From assembly GCA_016190695.1 (NCBI GenBank), contig JACPQC010000023.1, forward strand, positions 48,876-112,875: DNA of 64,000 bases, read 5' to 3'. Shown here one piece after another: positions 31,618 to 40,506 of the stretch. Every line of letters starts with the position of its first letter. Within the stretch, counting starts at the first letter, position 1. Position numbers and translations under genes: made by a program. A model generated the notes under the pieces. The model had not been told where the DNA came from and ran no database searches. It saw only the letters and a program-made list of their open reading frames with translations. This DNA is from Chloroflexota bacterium. GTDB taxonomy: Bacteria; Chloroflexota; Dehalococcoidia; Dehalococcoidales; RBG-16-60-22.

Positions 31618-32612
31618 CTATCCTCTATAATAAGCCCGTCCCGTCCGGCTACGATGCCGCCGGCGAGGGGAAAGCGGCCGCGGGCGTCCTGAATGCGGTG
31701 GAAGCGGTGCACCGGGTACTGCTGGAACTGGGCCATCCGGCGTTCAGGATGCCTCTGGAACCGCCCCTTGAGCCCTCCTGGAAGATTCTCCGCTCCCTGC
31801 GCGTTGACCTGGTGTTCAACCTCTTTGAGGGCTTCTGCGGGCGTCCTGAGACAGAGGCCCTGGTGCCCGAGGCGCTGGCGGGAGCGGGCCTGCTTTTTAC
31901 CGGCTCTCCGGGAGATGTGCTGGGGCTGGCCGTGGACAAGGCCCGGTCCAAACAGGCTCTGCAAGCCGCCGGGGTCCGGACGCCGGACTTTCAGGCTATC
32001 CCCCCCGAAACGCTGCCTGCCTTCAGGCTGGGATACCCCTGTATCGTCAAGCCGCGCAGCGAGGACGCCAGTCACGGCCTCTCCCCGCAGAGCGTTGTCT
32101 ACGATTTTGCCTCCCTGGAGACGCAGGTCAAGATGGTCAGCGGTCTTTATCCCGGCGGGGCGCTGGTGGAGGAGTTTGCCGGCGGGCGCGAGTTCAACGC
32201 CACCGTCCTGGGCGAAGATGTGCTGCCCGTATCTGAGATAGTCTATTCCCTGCCTACGGGCATGTCCCCCATCCTCACCTTTGCCGCCAAATGGGAGCCG
32301 GAGAGCGCCTATTTCAAGGGCACTGCTGTCGTCTGCCCGGCGGAGGTGACCCCGGACGAGCGCCAAGGCATTATGGAGACAGCCAGGGCGGCCTGTAAAG
32401 CGCTCGGCTGTCGGGACTATGCCAGGGTGGACCTGCGCCTGGACCGGGAAGGCCGGCTGGCGGTGCTGGAGGTGAACCCCAATCCAGACCTGTCCCCGGA
32501 CGCAGGGGTGGCGCGCCAGGCGCTGGCCGCCGGCATGACCTATGCCGGGCTTATAGACAGGATAGCAGAGATGGCACTGGAGAGAAACAAGTGTTTGACA
32601 TCCGCCCTATGA
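31602..32612 (+). CDS. ATP-grasp ligase 2 (D-Ala-D-Ala ligase-like)
   Basis: 336-aa second ATP-grasp ligase, clearly diverged from its upstream neighbour. N-terminus RPRIAILYNKPVPSGYDAAGEGKAA; LVFNLFEGFCGRPETEALVPEALAGAG (about 70-100); KPRSEDASHGLS (about 150); EEFAGGREFNATVLG; C-terminal DYARVDLRLDREGRLAVLEVNPNPDLSPDAG. The open frame reaches back to 31341 inside the previous gene, but GTG 31602 preceded by GGAGAGG is the natural start, giving a 16-nt overlap. Two non-identical ligases in tandem suggest two successive amide bonds or two alternative acceptors. Substrates unknown. Confidence 0.83.
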   Translation: MRPRIAILYNKPVPSGYDAAGEGKAAAGVLNAVEAVHRVLLELGHPAFRMPLEPPLEPSWKILRSLRVDLVFNLFEGFCGRPETEALVPEALAGAGLLFTGSPGDVLGLAVDKARSKQALQAAGVRTPDFQAIPPETLPAFRLGYPCIVKPRSEDASHGLSPQSVVYDFASLETQVKMVSGLYPGGALVEEFAGGREFNATVLGEDVLPVSEIVYSLPTGMSPILTFAAKWEPESAYFKGTAVVCPAEVTPDERQGIMETARAACKALGCRDYARVDLRLDREGRLAVLEVNPNPDLSPDAGVARQALAAGMTYAGLIDRIAEMALERNKCLTSAL

Positions 32613-33076
32613 TACGGTCTGACAAACCGGCCCTGATGCAGATCCTCCGCATCACGCCGGAGTTCAAGCCCGTTGAAGTGGATGTGGCCGAGGAGGTCAT
32701 CGATTGCTACCTCGATGACCCTGACCGGTCGGGGTATAACGTCCTGGTAGCAGAAGCGGAGTCCGGCGTTTCCGGCTACGTCTGCTATGGCCCGGTGCCG
32801 CTAACCGAGGCAAGCTGGGATATGTACTGGCTGGCGGTGGCGCCGCCCAAACAGGGGCAGGGCATCGGCGCCGCCCTGGTGAGGGCCGCCGAAGAGGATA
32901 TGAAACAGGCAAAGGGCAGACTGGTCGTCATAGAGACTTCCTCTCAGCCGGCGTATGAGAGGATCATCCGGTTTCACACTGGCAACGGCTACAATATGGT
33001 GGCCCGCATCCCGGACCTGTATGCCCCGGGCGACGATAAGCTGGTCCTGCTGAAGCGGCTGGAACAGGCGGGATAG
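32591..33076 (+). CDS. GNAT family N-acetyltransferase
   Basis: 161-aa acetyltransferase with FDIRPMIRSDKPALMQIL at the N-terminus, MYWLAVAPPKQGQGIGAALVRAAEEDM (acetyl-CoA loop Q-x-x-G-x-G, about residues 78-100) and the C-terminal AYERIIRFHTGNGYNMVARIPDLYAPGDDKLVLLKRL. It starts with GTG 32591, overlapping the second ligase by 22 nt. In the known N-epsilon-acetyl-beta-lysine pathway an aminomutase (AblA) is paired with an acetyltransferase (AblB); this GNAT is much shorter than AblB, but position supports acetylation of the cluster's product or of a beta-lysine intermediate (inference). Confidence 0.85.
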   Translation: MFDIRPMIRSDKPALMQILRITPEFKPVEVDVAEEVIDCYLDDPDRSGYNVLVAEAESGVSGYVCYGPVPLTEASWDMYWLAVAPPKQGQGIGAALVRAAEEDMKQAKGRLVVIETSSQPAYERIIRFHTGNGYNMVARIPDLYAPGDDKLVLLKRLEQAG

Positions 33077-33094
33077 CAAAGGACTGACAAAGGA

Positions 33095-33637
33095 ATGGGC
33101 ACCTGCCCTGATTGTATAGCCTTTTCGGGGGGCTGTTGCGCCTCTATCTTTGCTGGCGGCTGGAAGCTGCTGCTCCTGCCCTCGGAAGTGGAGCGGATCT
33201 CATTACTCGCCGGGAAAGACCCAGCCGAGTTCATTGACACATCCCCGATGTCCCTGGCGCAACAGAAGTGGTACGCCGCCGCAGATGCCGATGATGACCC
33301 GGTGTGGGTCCGCCTGATCACCGCCTGGGACCGCCCCACCGGCTTTGTCCACCATTGCCCCTTCCTCGGTGTGAAGGGTTGCTCATTGCCCTATCCGGCC
33401 AAGCCCTTCGCCTGCCGTATCTATCCCCTCTCTTTCAACCTGACCACCGCTCGGATCGGCCTTCCCGAGAAAACGGACTGCCCGGTGTGCCAGGACAGAA
33501 AGTCTCTGGCAGAGGTGCTGGAGTACTTCGGAGACGAGTCAGGCAGCCTGGAGGCGACTTTCAAGCGTTTCCGGGAGGAGGCCATCTCAATTATCTACAT
33601 GACCGAAAAAGTTGCTGCCGTGTCCCCGTCTCCCTGA
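33095..33637 (+). CDS. YkgJ-type cysteine-cluster protein
   Basis: 180-aa protein with the YkgJ (zinc- or iron-chelating) signature: CPDCIAFSGGCCASIFAGGWKLLLLPSEV at residues 4-32, CPFLGVKGCSLPYPAKPFACRIYPLSF near residues 90-117, and a CPVC pair near residue 130. Eight or so Cys are well placed for a metal or Fe-S site. Such proteins are often encoded near radical SAM genes but have no defined reaction. ATG 33095 follows AAAGGA closely, 18 nt after the GNAT stop; its TGA abuts the transporter ATG with no gap, so it belongs to the same operon. It may mature or protect an enzyme of the pathway. Confidence 0.8.
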   Translation: MGTCPDCIAFSGGCCASIFAGGWKLLLLPSEVERISLLAGKDPAEFIDTSPMSLAQQKWYAAADADDDPVWVRLITAWDRPTGFVHHCPFLGVKGCSLPYPAKPFACRIYPLSFNLTTARIGLPEKTDCPVCQDRKSLAEVLEYFGDESGSLEATFKRFREEAISIIYMTEKVAAVSPSP

Positions 33638-34879
33638 ATGGTCTCGGTAATCGTCCTGTTCATCGTATTCCTGCTTATCGCCGTCCGGCATCTCGGCAGT
33701 ATCAGGCTGCAGATATGGCAGATAATGCTGCTGGGCGCTGTAGCGGTGCTGGCGACCGGCGAGATATCACCGCAGCGGGCGCTGAGCGCCATAAATGCGG
33801 ACGTGATGCTCTTCCTGTTCGGCGTCTTCATCATCGGGCAGGCCCTCGAGGACAGCGGCTATCTCTCGTACCTGTCATCCCGCCTCTTCCGCCGGGCGAG
33901 GTCGCCGGACGGCCTGGTACTGGGCATCCTCTTCGGCATGGGGCTGCTTTCGGCGCTGTTGATGAACGATACACTGGCCATCGTAGGGACGCCGGTCGTC
34001 CTGGCCCTGGCCGGAAAGAACGGCATCCCGCCCAGGCTGTTGCTGCTGGCCCTGGCCTTCGCGGTGACCACCGGCAGCCTGATGAGTCCCATCGGCAACC
34101 CCCAGAACCTGCTCATCGCCCTCCACGGCAATGTGCCCAACCCCTTCGTCACTTTCCTCCGGTCCCTGCTGCTGCCGACGCTGCTGAACCTGCTGCTGGC
34201 CTATGTGTTGCTGCGGCTGTTCTACCGGAGGCACTTCGGCGGCAAGATAGTTCCCGGCGCCGCGGCCGTTGTCACTGACCCCCGCCTGGCCGCCCTGTGC
34301 AAGGTCTCCCTGGCGCTGATGGTCACTCTTATTACGGCCAGGATAGCCACGGTGCTGCTCGGCATGAACATCGAGTTTAAGCTGACCTATATCGCCCTGG
34401 TCTCCGCCCTGCCCGTCCTTGCCTTCGTGCCCAGAAGACCGGGCATCCTGAAACGCATGGACTGGTTTACACTGGTCTTCTTCGCCGCCATGTTCGTGCT
34501 GATGCAAAGCGCCTGGGACTCCGGCTTCTTCCAGGGGGCGCTTGACGCAGTCCGCCTTGACCCCGCTTCTGTGGGGGTGGTGCTGGGGGTGAGCGTCCTG
34601 CTCAGCCAGGTCATCTCCAATGTCCCGATGGTGGCCCTGTACCTGCCCGTCCTGGCCCAGGCAGGGGCCTCGACCACCGGCATGATGGCGCTGGCGGCGG
34701 GCAGCACCATTGCCGGCAATCTGACCATCCTGGGGGCGGCCAGCAATGTCATCATCATACAGCAGGCAGAGAGAAGGCAGGAGACGCTCACCTTCTTCGA
34801 GTTCGCCAGGGTGGGCCTGCCGCTGACCGCGCTGAACGTCCTGGTCTACTGGCTGTTCCTGGGGGTGTTGCCAGCTTAA
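33638..34879 (+). CDS. SLC13/ArsB/NhaD-superfamily membrane transporter
   Basis: 413-aa transporter with about 11 membrane helices from the ion-transporter superfamily (citrate, arsenite, Na+/H+ families). Signatures include NADVMLFLFGVFIIGQALEDSG, SALLMNDTLAIVGTPVVLALA (the SALLxNDxxxxxxTP motif, residues about 104-125), PIGNPQNLLIA (TSxGNPQN-like hairpin, about 150), and the inverted-repeat counterpart SQVISNVPMVALYLPVL...IAGNLTILGAASNVIII near residues 325-370. Both hairpins of the two-repeat fold are intact, so an active carrier is expected. Begins immediately after the YkgJ stop codon; last gene of the operon. It could export the product or import a precursor; substrate cannot be told. 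Confidence 0.83.
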   Translation: MVSVIVLFIVFLLIAVRHLGSIRLQIWQIMLLGAVAVLATGEISPQRALSAINADVMLFLFGVFIIGQALEDSGYLSYLSSRLFRRARSPDGLVLGILFGMGLLSALLMNDTLAIVGTPVVLALAGKNGIPPRLLLLALAFAVTTGSLMSPIGNPQNLLIALHGNVPNPFVTFLRSLLLPTLLNLLLAYVLLRLFYRRHFGGKIVPGAAAVVTDPRLAALCKVSLALMVTLITARIATVLLGMNIEFKLTYIALVSALPVLAFVPRRPGILKRMDWFTLVFFAAMFVLMQSAWDSGFFQGALDAVRLDPASVGVVLGVSVLLSQVISNVPMVALYLPVLAQAGASTTGMMALAAGSTIAGNLTILGAASNVIIIQQAERRQETLTFFEFARVGLPLTALNVLVYWLFLGVLPA

Positions 34880-35340
34880 GGAAGAACAAGAAGACTACCG
34901 TTACCGGTACCGGATCCCTTCACCATCCTCACAACGGGTAAGCCTGCTTATTAGCATTCAGCGCCGGATGATAGACCTTCCGGTGGATAAGCAGAAGCGA
35001 CAGCCAGCTATCGGGGCATCGTGCAATACCTCGGTATCAGGGCACTTTAATTAGGACTTTAATCAGGTATTGACAACAAGCAGCGCCATCGTGTACTATG
35101 AAAAACAATTTTACCCTCTTCGAAAGCATCGAGGACATAGCCTGACCGAACATAGCATTTATCCCGGGTAATATATTCGTTTTCGTGCTACGGATAGCCC
35201 GGACTGGCTGGTTATGTGACCGGAAGATAGAAAGGCAAAGATAGGCAATCTGGCCTGCCCGCGCAGGGAGGAGGGGAAAACAAATGACCTGACCTGAGAC
35301 AGACTGAAGCGTTGCAGAGAACGGTTGTAAGGAGGACAAA
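34880..35340. other. Intergenic region with long leader of the first TTT operon
   Basis: No gene recognised. A promoter is at 35070-35099. Between it and the tctC-like start lies a leader of about 235 nt containing AGGGAGGAGGGGAAAACAAATG (spaced site without a long frame) and the true AAGGAGG at 35330-35336. The part before 35070 is unremarkable. Confidence 0.5.
35070..35099 (+). promoter_or_regulatory. Promoter of the first TTT transporter operon
   Basis: TTGACA, 18-bp spacer, TACTAT, with an expected 5' untranslated region of about 235 nt, long enough for leader regulation. Confidence 0.6.
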
Positions 35341-36441
35341 ATGGCAGTAAAAATGAGACTGATTCCCGGGATACTGTTGCTCGCATTGGCGCTGGTTGCC
35401 ATGAGCTGCGCCAAGGAGGCCCCGGCGCCCGCTCCCGCTCCCGCGCCTGCCCCCGCTCCGGCGCCAGCGCCCGCCCCGGCCCCGATGAGCCCGGCGGAGT
35501 TCTACCAGAAGAACACTGTCACCATGATCGTCCCCTACGCCGCCGGCGGCGGCACCGATTATGTGGGCCGCCTCATTGCCACCTTCTGGTCGGATATAAC
35601 CGGGGGCAACATGCAGGTCAAGAACGTTGAAGGCGGCGGCGGCATGGCCGGAGAAAACCAGGTATGGGATGCCAGGCCGGATGGCCTCACCATGGGGGTG
35701 GGCGTCAGGTCAAGCATGAACACCCAGGTGCTGTTCAGCGCCAGCGGCCGGAAATGGGACCTGACCAAGTTTACCTGGGTCGGTGAGATCGCCAACTCGC
35801 CCAACAGCCTGTTCCTGTCCACCAAGATACCGGCCAAAAGCGTAGCTGACGTGAAGGCAATGGACAAGGCGTTCTTTGCCACCACCAGTCCTCAAAGCTC
35901 TTTCGCCATATCCGGTGCCATCACCATTATGTTGTTCGGCCTGGACAAGGTACAGGTGATATCCGGATATTCCGGCGTCTCCGAGATATACCTGGCCATG
36001 GGCCGGGGTGAGGTGGACGGCGCTTACTATAGCCCGGCACAGGGGCTTGAGGTCATCAGCAAGGGCTGGACTAAGCCGCCCGCTTTTGTCATCAGTGAAA
36101 AACGACTGAAGGAATGGCCCGATTCGCCGGCGCTTACCGAGCTGTTGACCATTACCCCGGAGAACCAGCCGCTGGTGGACATGATCTTCGCCCTGCAGGC
36201 GAGCAATCCCGTGTTCATGCCGCCCGGTGTTCCCCAAGACCGCGTTGAGTTCGTGCGCGACGCCTACATGAAAGTAGTAGACCTGGCTGGCTTCAAATCA
36301 GCCATAAAGAGGGTGGAGACCGGGGACCTGAATCCGACAAGGGGAGACAAACTGCTGGGAATTATCGAACGGCAGGCCCGCTCCCTGGGCGGGGATACAC
36401 TCGCCAAGGTTACCGCCACGCTTGAATCCCGCTTGAAGTAA
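35341..36441 (+). CDS. TTT transporter substrate-binding lipoprotein (TctC/Bug family), system 1
   Basis: 366-aa extracytoplasmic solute receptor of a tripartite tricarboxylate transporter. Signal peptide with lipobox (LVAMSC), Ala-Pro tether of about 25 residues, then the two-lobe Bug fold: FYQKNTVTMIVPYAAGGGTDYVGRLIA (the VPyaaGGgtD motif, about residues 58-85) and AENQVWDARPDGLTMGVG. As typical of the family, the carboxylate-binding loop is intact; specificity for citrate, aromatic acids or others cannot be read. AAGGAGG is ideally placed before ATG 35341. First gene of tctC-tctA-tctB, separated from tctA by 73 nt with a GGGTGG/CCACCC hairpin. About 45% similar by eye to the system 2 receptor at 42072. 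Confidence 0.9.
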   Translation: MAVKMRLIPGILLLALALVAMSCAKEAPAPAPAPAPAPAPAPAPAPAPMSPAEFYQKNTVTMIVPYAAGGGTDYVGRLIATFWSDITGGNMQVKNVEGGGGMAGENQVWDARPDGLTMGVGVRSSMNTQVLFSASGRKWDLTKFTWVGEIANSPNSLFLSTKIPAKSVADVKAMDKAFFATTSPQSSFAISGAITIMLFGLDKVQVISGYSGVSEIYLAMGRGEVDGAYYSPAQGLEVISKGWTKPPAFVISEKRLKEWPDSPALTELLTITPENQPLVDMIFALQASNPVFMPPGVPQDRVEFVRDAYMKVVDLAGFKSAIKRVETGDLNPTRGDKLLGIIERQARSLGGDTLAKVTATLESRLK

Positions 36442-36514
36442 TATTCGCTCTGGAGGGGGGTATCCATGGGTGGCGCCCCCCACCCCCGGCATATGCTGAC
36501 ACGAAGGGGCTGAG

Positions 36515-38020
36515 ATGGCATTTGAAGCTTTCATTACGGCGCTGGGCAACTTTGGCAGCCTGGAACTCTGGGCTTTTATGCTGCTGGGGATGGCCACCGG
36601 CCTCTTCTTTGGCCTGATTCCCACCACCGGCGCCTTGCTGGCGATGGCACTGTTCCTGCCCTTTCTTTTTACCATGACCCCGGGACAGGCCCTGCCCCTC
36701 TTGATAGGCATCGGCGCCAGCGTTTTCCAGGGCGGGGCGATAACCTCGATACTGGTTGGCATACCGGGCACCGTGCCCAACGCCGCCACCGTGATCGATG
36801 GTTACACCATGACCAAGAAAGGTGAAGCAGGCCGGGCAATAGGGGCGGCGCTGACCGCCTCCGGGGCCGGCACCATTTTCACAGCCGTTGTCGCCCTGGC
36901 CCTGATCCCCTTATTGCTCCCCCTGATCATGGCCCTGCGCTCCGGTGATATGGTCTTCCTGGTGCTGATAGGCATCGCCTTCGTGGTCGCCCTGACCCGC
37001 GGCTCCACCGTGAAGGGACTGATCGCCGGCGGCATGGGGCTGATGCTTTCCCTGGTAGGTTTTCAGGACACCACCGCCGCGGAACGGTTCACCTTCGGAA
37101 GCGTGTACCTTTATAACGGCTTTGAGCTTGTCGCCCTGGCCATGGGCATATTCGCCATACCCGAGGTCTTCGCCATAGCGGTCAGGGGCAGTGTCATATC
37201 GAAGAGTACCGCCCCGAAGATGGTGGGCATGCAGGGCGTGTGGCAGGGCGTAAAAGACGTTTTCCACCATAAAACGACGGTTGCTGTCAGCAGCGTCATC
37301 GGCTTTGTGGTCGGCATCATTCCGGGGATAGGCGCTGCAGTGGCCACCTTCGTGTCCTATGCCGTGGCCAAGCAGCGCTCAAAGACCCCGGAGAAATTCG
37401 GTACCGGCTATGTAGAGGGAGTCATCGCCCCGGAAACCGCCGACAACGCCAAAGAAGGCGGCTCGTTGCTGACCACCCTGGCCCTGGGCATACCCGGCAG
37501 CGCCGAGATGGTGTTGATACTGGCGGCCATGATGATGGTGGGGTTGACCCCCGGTCCGGACATGCTCACCAGGCATCTTGACCTTTCGGTCACATTGCTG
37601 CTGGTGGTACTGGTGATCGGCATACTCTCTACGGTCATTTGCGTCCCTCTGGGCAAGTACATGGCCAAAGTGGCGACGGTGCCCAGCCGCCTCCTGGCAC
37701 CCTTGACCATGGTGATCATCTTCGTCGGGGTTTATGCCGCCGACGAGAATTTCAAGCATATAGTAACACTGGTTATCTTCGGCGCCCTGGGCATCGTCCT
37801 GCGCAATTACGGCTATAGCCGCCCGGCGCTGGTGCTGGGGTTTATCCTGGGCAGCCTGTTCGAGCATTACCTGTTTATTGCCCTCCAGCGCTCCGGCCCC
37901 ACGTTCTTCATGAGGCCTATCAGCCTCGGCCTGATATTCGTCCTCATATTAATCTTCCTCTACAATCCCCTGAAAGACAGCATCGTCCGCCGCTTTGCGA
38001 AAGGAGTCCGGGCACAATGA
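36515..38020 (+). CDS. TTT transporter large membrane subunit (TctA family), system 1
   Basis: 501-aa membrane protein with about 12 helices. Family signatures: LLGMATGLFFGLIPTTGALLAM (G-x-x-P-G-x-x-G-like, about residues 25-45), GGAITSILVGIPGTVPNAATVIDGY (the ilvgiPGt motif, about 70-95), and the second repeat VVGIIPGIGAAVATFVSYAVAKQRS with GVIAPETADNAKEGGSLLTTLALGIPGSAEMVLIL (about 270-335). These two repeats form the translocation path. The start overlaps nothing; the stop overlaps tctB by 4 nt (ATGA). Works with the lipoprotein receptor and TctB using the ion gradient for uptake of carboxylates. Confidence 0.93.
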   Translation: MAFEAFITALGNFGSLELWAFMLLGMATGLFFGLIPTTGALLAMALFLPFLFTMTPGQALPLLIGIGASVFQGGAITSILVGIPGTVPNAATVIDGYTMTKKGEAGRAIGAALTASGAGTIFTAVVALALIPLLLPLIMALRSGDMVFLVLIGIAFVVALTRGSTVKGLIAGGMGLMLSLVGFQDTTAAERFTFGSVYLYNGFELVALAMGIFAIPEVFAIAVRGSVISKSTAPKMVGMQGVWQGVKDVFHHKTTVAVSSVIGFVVGIIPGIGAAVATFVSYAVAKQRSKTPEKFGTGYVEGVIAPETADNAKEGGSLLTTLALGIPGSAEMVLILAAMMMVGLTPGPDMLTRHLDLSVTLLLVVLVIGILSTVICVPLGKYMAKVATVPSRLLAPLTMVIIFVGVYAADENFKHIVTLVIFGALGIVLRNYGYSRPALVLGFILGSLFEHYLFIALQRSGPTFFMRPISLGLIFVLILIFLYNPLKDSIVRRFAKGVRAQ

Positions 38021-38490
38021 AGAACCGAGGCAATATAATTTTCCTGGTAATCATCATCGTTGCCACCCTTGTCGTGGTCGGCGGCTCATTCACCATGGCC
38101 AGCTTCAAGTCCAAGCTGCTGCCCATTGTCTTTGGCAGCGGCATCGCCGTTCTGGCTATCGTTCAACTGGTCAGGGAGACCACCCGGAAGGACCCCCCGG
38201 CAAAAGTCGTTACCGATGAAGATGAAGAGGAGATGAGCGAAGAAGAGGGGGCCATCGACTGGCGCGGTTTTCAGAAAAGCGCCATCTGGGTACTGGCGTT
38301 TGTCGGCGTTACCTATCTGGTAAGTATGCTGGTGGCCATACCGCTGTTCGTGCTGTTCTACATGAAGCACCTGGGCACGGGGTGGCGCACCAGTATTATC
38401 TCGGCCGCGGCCACCACAGCGGCAATATACATCGTGTTCGAGATGGTGCTGAACGTGGAACTGTACCGGGGGCTGGTGATGCGCTTCTAA
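38017..38490 (+). CDS. TTT transporter small membrane subunit (TctB family), system 1
   Basis: 157-aa protein with four predicted membrane helices. Helices near residues 5-25 and 28-45 (IIFLVIIIVATLVVVGGSFTMA; LLPIVFGSGIAVLAIVQLV) are followed by an acidic cytoplasmic loop (DEDEEEMSEEEG) and a second helix pair (IWVLAFVGVTYLVSMLVAIPLFVLFYM; AATTAAIYIVFEMVLNVELYRGL). Sequence conservation in TctB is low, but the topology and coupling to tctA (4-nt overlap) are diagnostic. Its stop overlaps by 4 nt the stop of the convergent flavoprotein gene. Confidence 0.88.
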   Translation: MKNRGNIIFLVIIIVATLVVVGGSFTMASFKSKLLPIVFGSGIAVLAIVQLVRETTRKDPPAKVVTDEDEEEMSEEEGAIDWRGFQKSAIWVLAFVGVTYLVSMLVAIPLFVLFYMKHLGTGWRTSIISAAATTAAIYIVFEMVLNVELYRGLVMRF

Positions 38491-40031
38491 CCGGCTGCGC
38501 TGGCGTACGGCTCCCTGGCCGCATTTCTGCCGGCGACACGCCCCGAAGTGAGACACTCGCTCAGGTTGCCTGATAGCAGGTAAACATGGCTCCAGAACGA
38601 ACCAAGTTCCCCGGCGGCATAGAGGTGCGGGATCGGCTGCCCGAAGACATCGATCACCTGCTGCCTGGCGTCGTGCTCCGGCCCGCCCTGGGTATTGGTG
38701 ATCACCGGCCAGACCGGCGCGGCGTAGAACGGGGGCTGCTCTATTGGCATCATGGTGCCAAGCAAGCGGTGAAACGGGTCTTCCCCTCTGGTCACGGCAT
38801 CGTTCCAGGCTGACATGGTGGCTTCCAGCGCCTCCGGCTCCATCCTGGCTTCGTTGTCCGCCGTCTCCCTTATCTTCTGGCCCAGTTCCCGGATGCTGTC
38901 TGCCCTCATTATCCAGCCCCGGTGCCCTTCCTGCAGATTGTCCTTGCTCCAGTCGTACCGCATTTCTCCGATGGACAGGGGCGCGCCGATGGCGCCGCGG
39001 CTTCTCCCCACCTCGTCGAAGATAATGTATGAAGGGATCCGGGGATAGCCCAGGAAGTCGGGGTCGAATATCTCCATGGGCCGGTGGGCGGTGTCCTGCG
39101 GCGCCAGGGGATATTCGTTCATATATCTCCTGCCGGACTTGTCCACCACTATCCAGGGCATGACCCGCTTGGGATTGCGGATGCCGGAAAAACTGTGCCT
39201 GAAGGCGATGGGGAACTCAGGAAACTTGAAGCCGTAAGAGCCGTGGACGTGCCACATGTGCCACAGCGCCGCCCCCACCTGCTGGGCCATCAGCACCCCG
39301 TCCCCGGTGTGAGTGAGGGGGGCCATAGAGTAAAAAGGCTTGCCCTGGAGGTACTGGGTGCGCATCCATTCGTTCTGCTCGAAGCCGCCGCTGGCCAGCA
39401 CCACCGCCCGGCGCGCCGTGATGACCGTTTCTTGCCCGTCGAGTCCGGCGATGACCCCGGTGATAACGCCGTTTGCCGTGGCCAGTTTTCTGGCCGGCGT
39501 GGAAAGAAGCACTTTGATGCCGCGCGACTCCACGTTGTCGAAGGCCAGCTTCATCAGGTTCGGCCCCGCTGGCTTTGAGGTAGCAACCCAGGGGAACCCG
39601 GCGAATCCGGGCACCTCGGCCACCCTGATCTGGTAGAAGTTCTCGTAACCGGGGAAGGGATAAGCGCCGACGCGCTTACGCTCGCTGTCCTTCGCCCCGG
39701 CCACTGTCATCACTCTGGCGTTATCCGTCAGCGCCAGACGTCTCAGGTAATCCTCGTTCAAGGCCATCTCCCCGGCAAAGGCGCGGATAACCTCGGGGCT
39801 GGTCCTTCCACCGGAAGTCTTCGTCAGGTACTGTACTGCGGCCTCGACTTCACCGGCGCAGACAATCATCCCCGCCGCCAGCATGGAACAGCCGCCGGGA
39901 TAGCAGCTCTTTTCCAGGATGATGACGCTGGCGCCGGCATCGTGCGCCTCAACAGCAGCTATCGCCCCGGCCAGGCCGTAGCCGGCGACCACTACATCTG
40001 CTACTGTTGAGGCTTTTGAATTACTAGGCAT
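38487..40031 (-). CDS. FAD-dependent oxidoreductase (fumarate reductase/ketosteroid dehydrogenase flavoprotein family)
   Basis: 514-aa flavoprotein of the FAD_binding_2 (SdhA/FrdA/3-ketosteroid dehydrogenase) superfamily. The Rossmann motif ADVVVAGYGLAGAIAAVEAHDAGASVIILEK starts at residue about 10. SCYPGGCSMLAAGM, TARRAVVLASGGFEQNEWM and the C-terminal GGPEHDARQQVIDVFGQPIPHLYAAGELGS follow. Likely oxidises or reduces a C=C bond alpha to a carboxylate or ketone; the substrate may be what the adjacent transporter imports. Start at ATG 40031, overlapping the end of tctB by 8 nt; the frame is open further, but the earlier residues belong to tctB antiphase sequence. Last gene of the minus-strand operon from 43181. 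No Tat signal, so cytoplasmic. Confidence 0.88.
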   Translation of the reverse strand: MPSNSKASTVADVVVAGYGLAGAIAAVEAHDAGASVIILEKSCYPGGCSMLAAGMIVCAGEVEAAVQYLTKTSGGRTSPEVIRAFAGEMALNEDYLRRLALTDNARVMTVAGAKDSERKRVGAYPFPGYENFYQIRVAEVPGFAGFPWVATSKPAGPNLMKLAFDNVESRGIKVLLSTPARKLATANGVITGVIAGLDGQETVITARRAVVLASGGFEQNEWMRTQYLQGKPFYSMAPLTHTGDGVLMAQQVGAALWHMWHVHGSYGFKFPEFPIAFRHSFSGIRNPKRVMPWIVVDKSGRRYMNEYPLAPQDTAHRPMEIFDPDFLGYPRIPSYIIFDEVGRSRGAIGAPLSIGEMRYDWSKDNLQEGHRGWIMRADSIRELGQKIRETADNEARMEPEALEATMSAWNDAVTRGEDPFHRLLGTMMPIEQPPFYAAPVWPVITNTQGGPEHDARQQVIDVFGQPIPHLYAAGELGSFWSHVYLLSGNLSECLTSGRVAGRNAAREPYASAAG

Positions 40032-40506
40032 GTCCACCGAACAACAGGCCGCGGTATAGCTCCAAAACCAGGAGGACCTCGAAGGCCACATAGATGATGA
40101 TAGGAGCTGCTATCGCGGACAGGATAGCAGTAATCCATTTCGTGCCCAGCCACCTCATGTAGAGTAGCAAGAGCAACGAAGAGGCTGCGTAGAAACCCAC
40201 AAGGTAGATACCGATGACGAATCCCGCAATCCAGGCACCGTTGAGGATGTAACGGCGCCATTCCCCGGCTTCCGCTACACCCGCCATCCCCTCATCCTCC
40301 TCCATCTGCAACTCAGAAGTTGGCTGCCCGCCCCGAAGCGCCCTCTTCAGCTCAATGGCAGCGAAGATAATCACTCCGCCACCCAACGCTATGGGCAGAA
40401 TTTTTGATTCAATATACTGCAGGCCGAACAGCGCCCAGAAGATGACCACCAGCATGACCGCCATCAGGCCCATCAAAAAATATGCGTTTCCGTTCAGTTG
40501 CTTCAT
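40024..40506 (-). CDS. TTT transporter small membrane subunit (TctB family), system 2
   Basis: 160-aa protein with TctB topology: two N-terminal helices (AYFLMGLMAVMLVVIFWALFG; ILPIALGGGVIIFAAIELKR), an acidic loop (MEEDEGMAG) and two C-terminal helices (AGFVIGIYLVGFYAASSLLLLLYMRW; APIIIYVAFEVLLVLELYRGLLF). It overlaps tctA upstream by 4 nt and the flavoprotein gene downstream by 8 nt, so all three are translationally coupled. It shares the C-terminal VLxVELYRGL-type end with the system 1 subunit at 38017. Confidence 0.86.
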   Translation of the reverse strand: MKQLNGNAYFLMGLMAVMLVVIFWALFGLQYIESKILPIALGGGVIIFAAIELKRALRGGQPTSELQMEEDEGMAGVAEAGEWRRYILNGAWIAGFVIGIYLVGFYAASSLLLLLYMRWLGTKWITAILSAIAAPIIIYVAFEVLLVLELYRGLLFGGHA

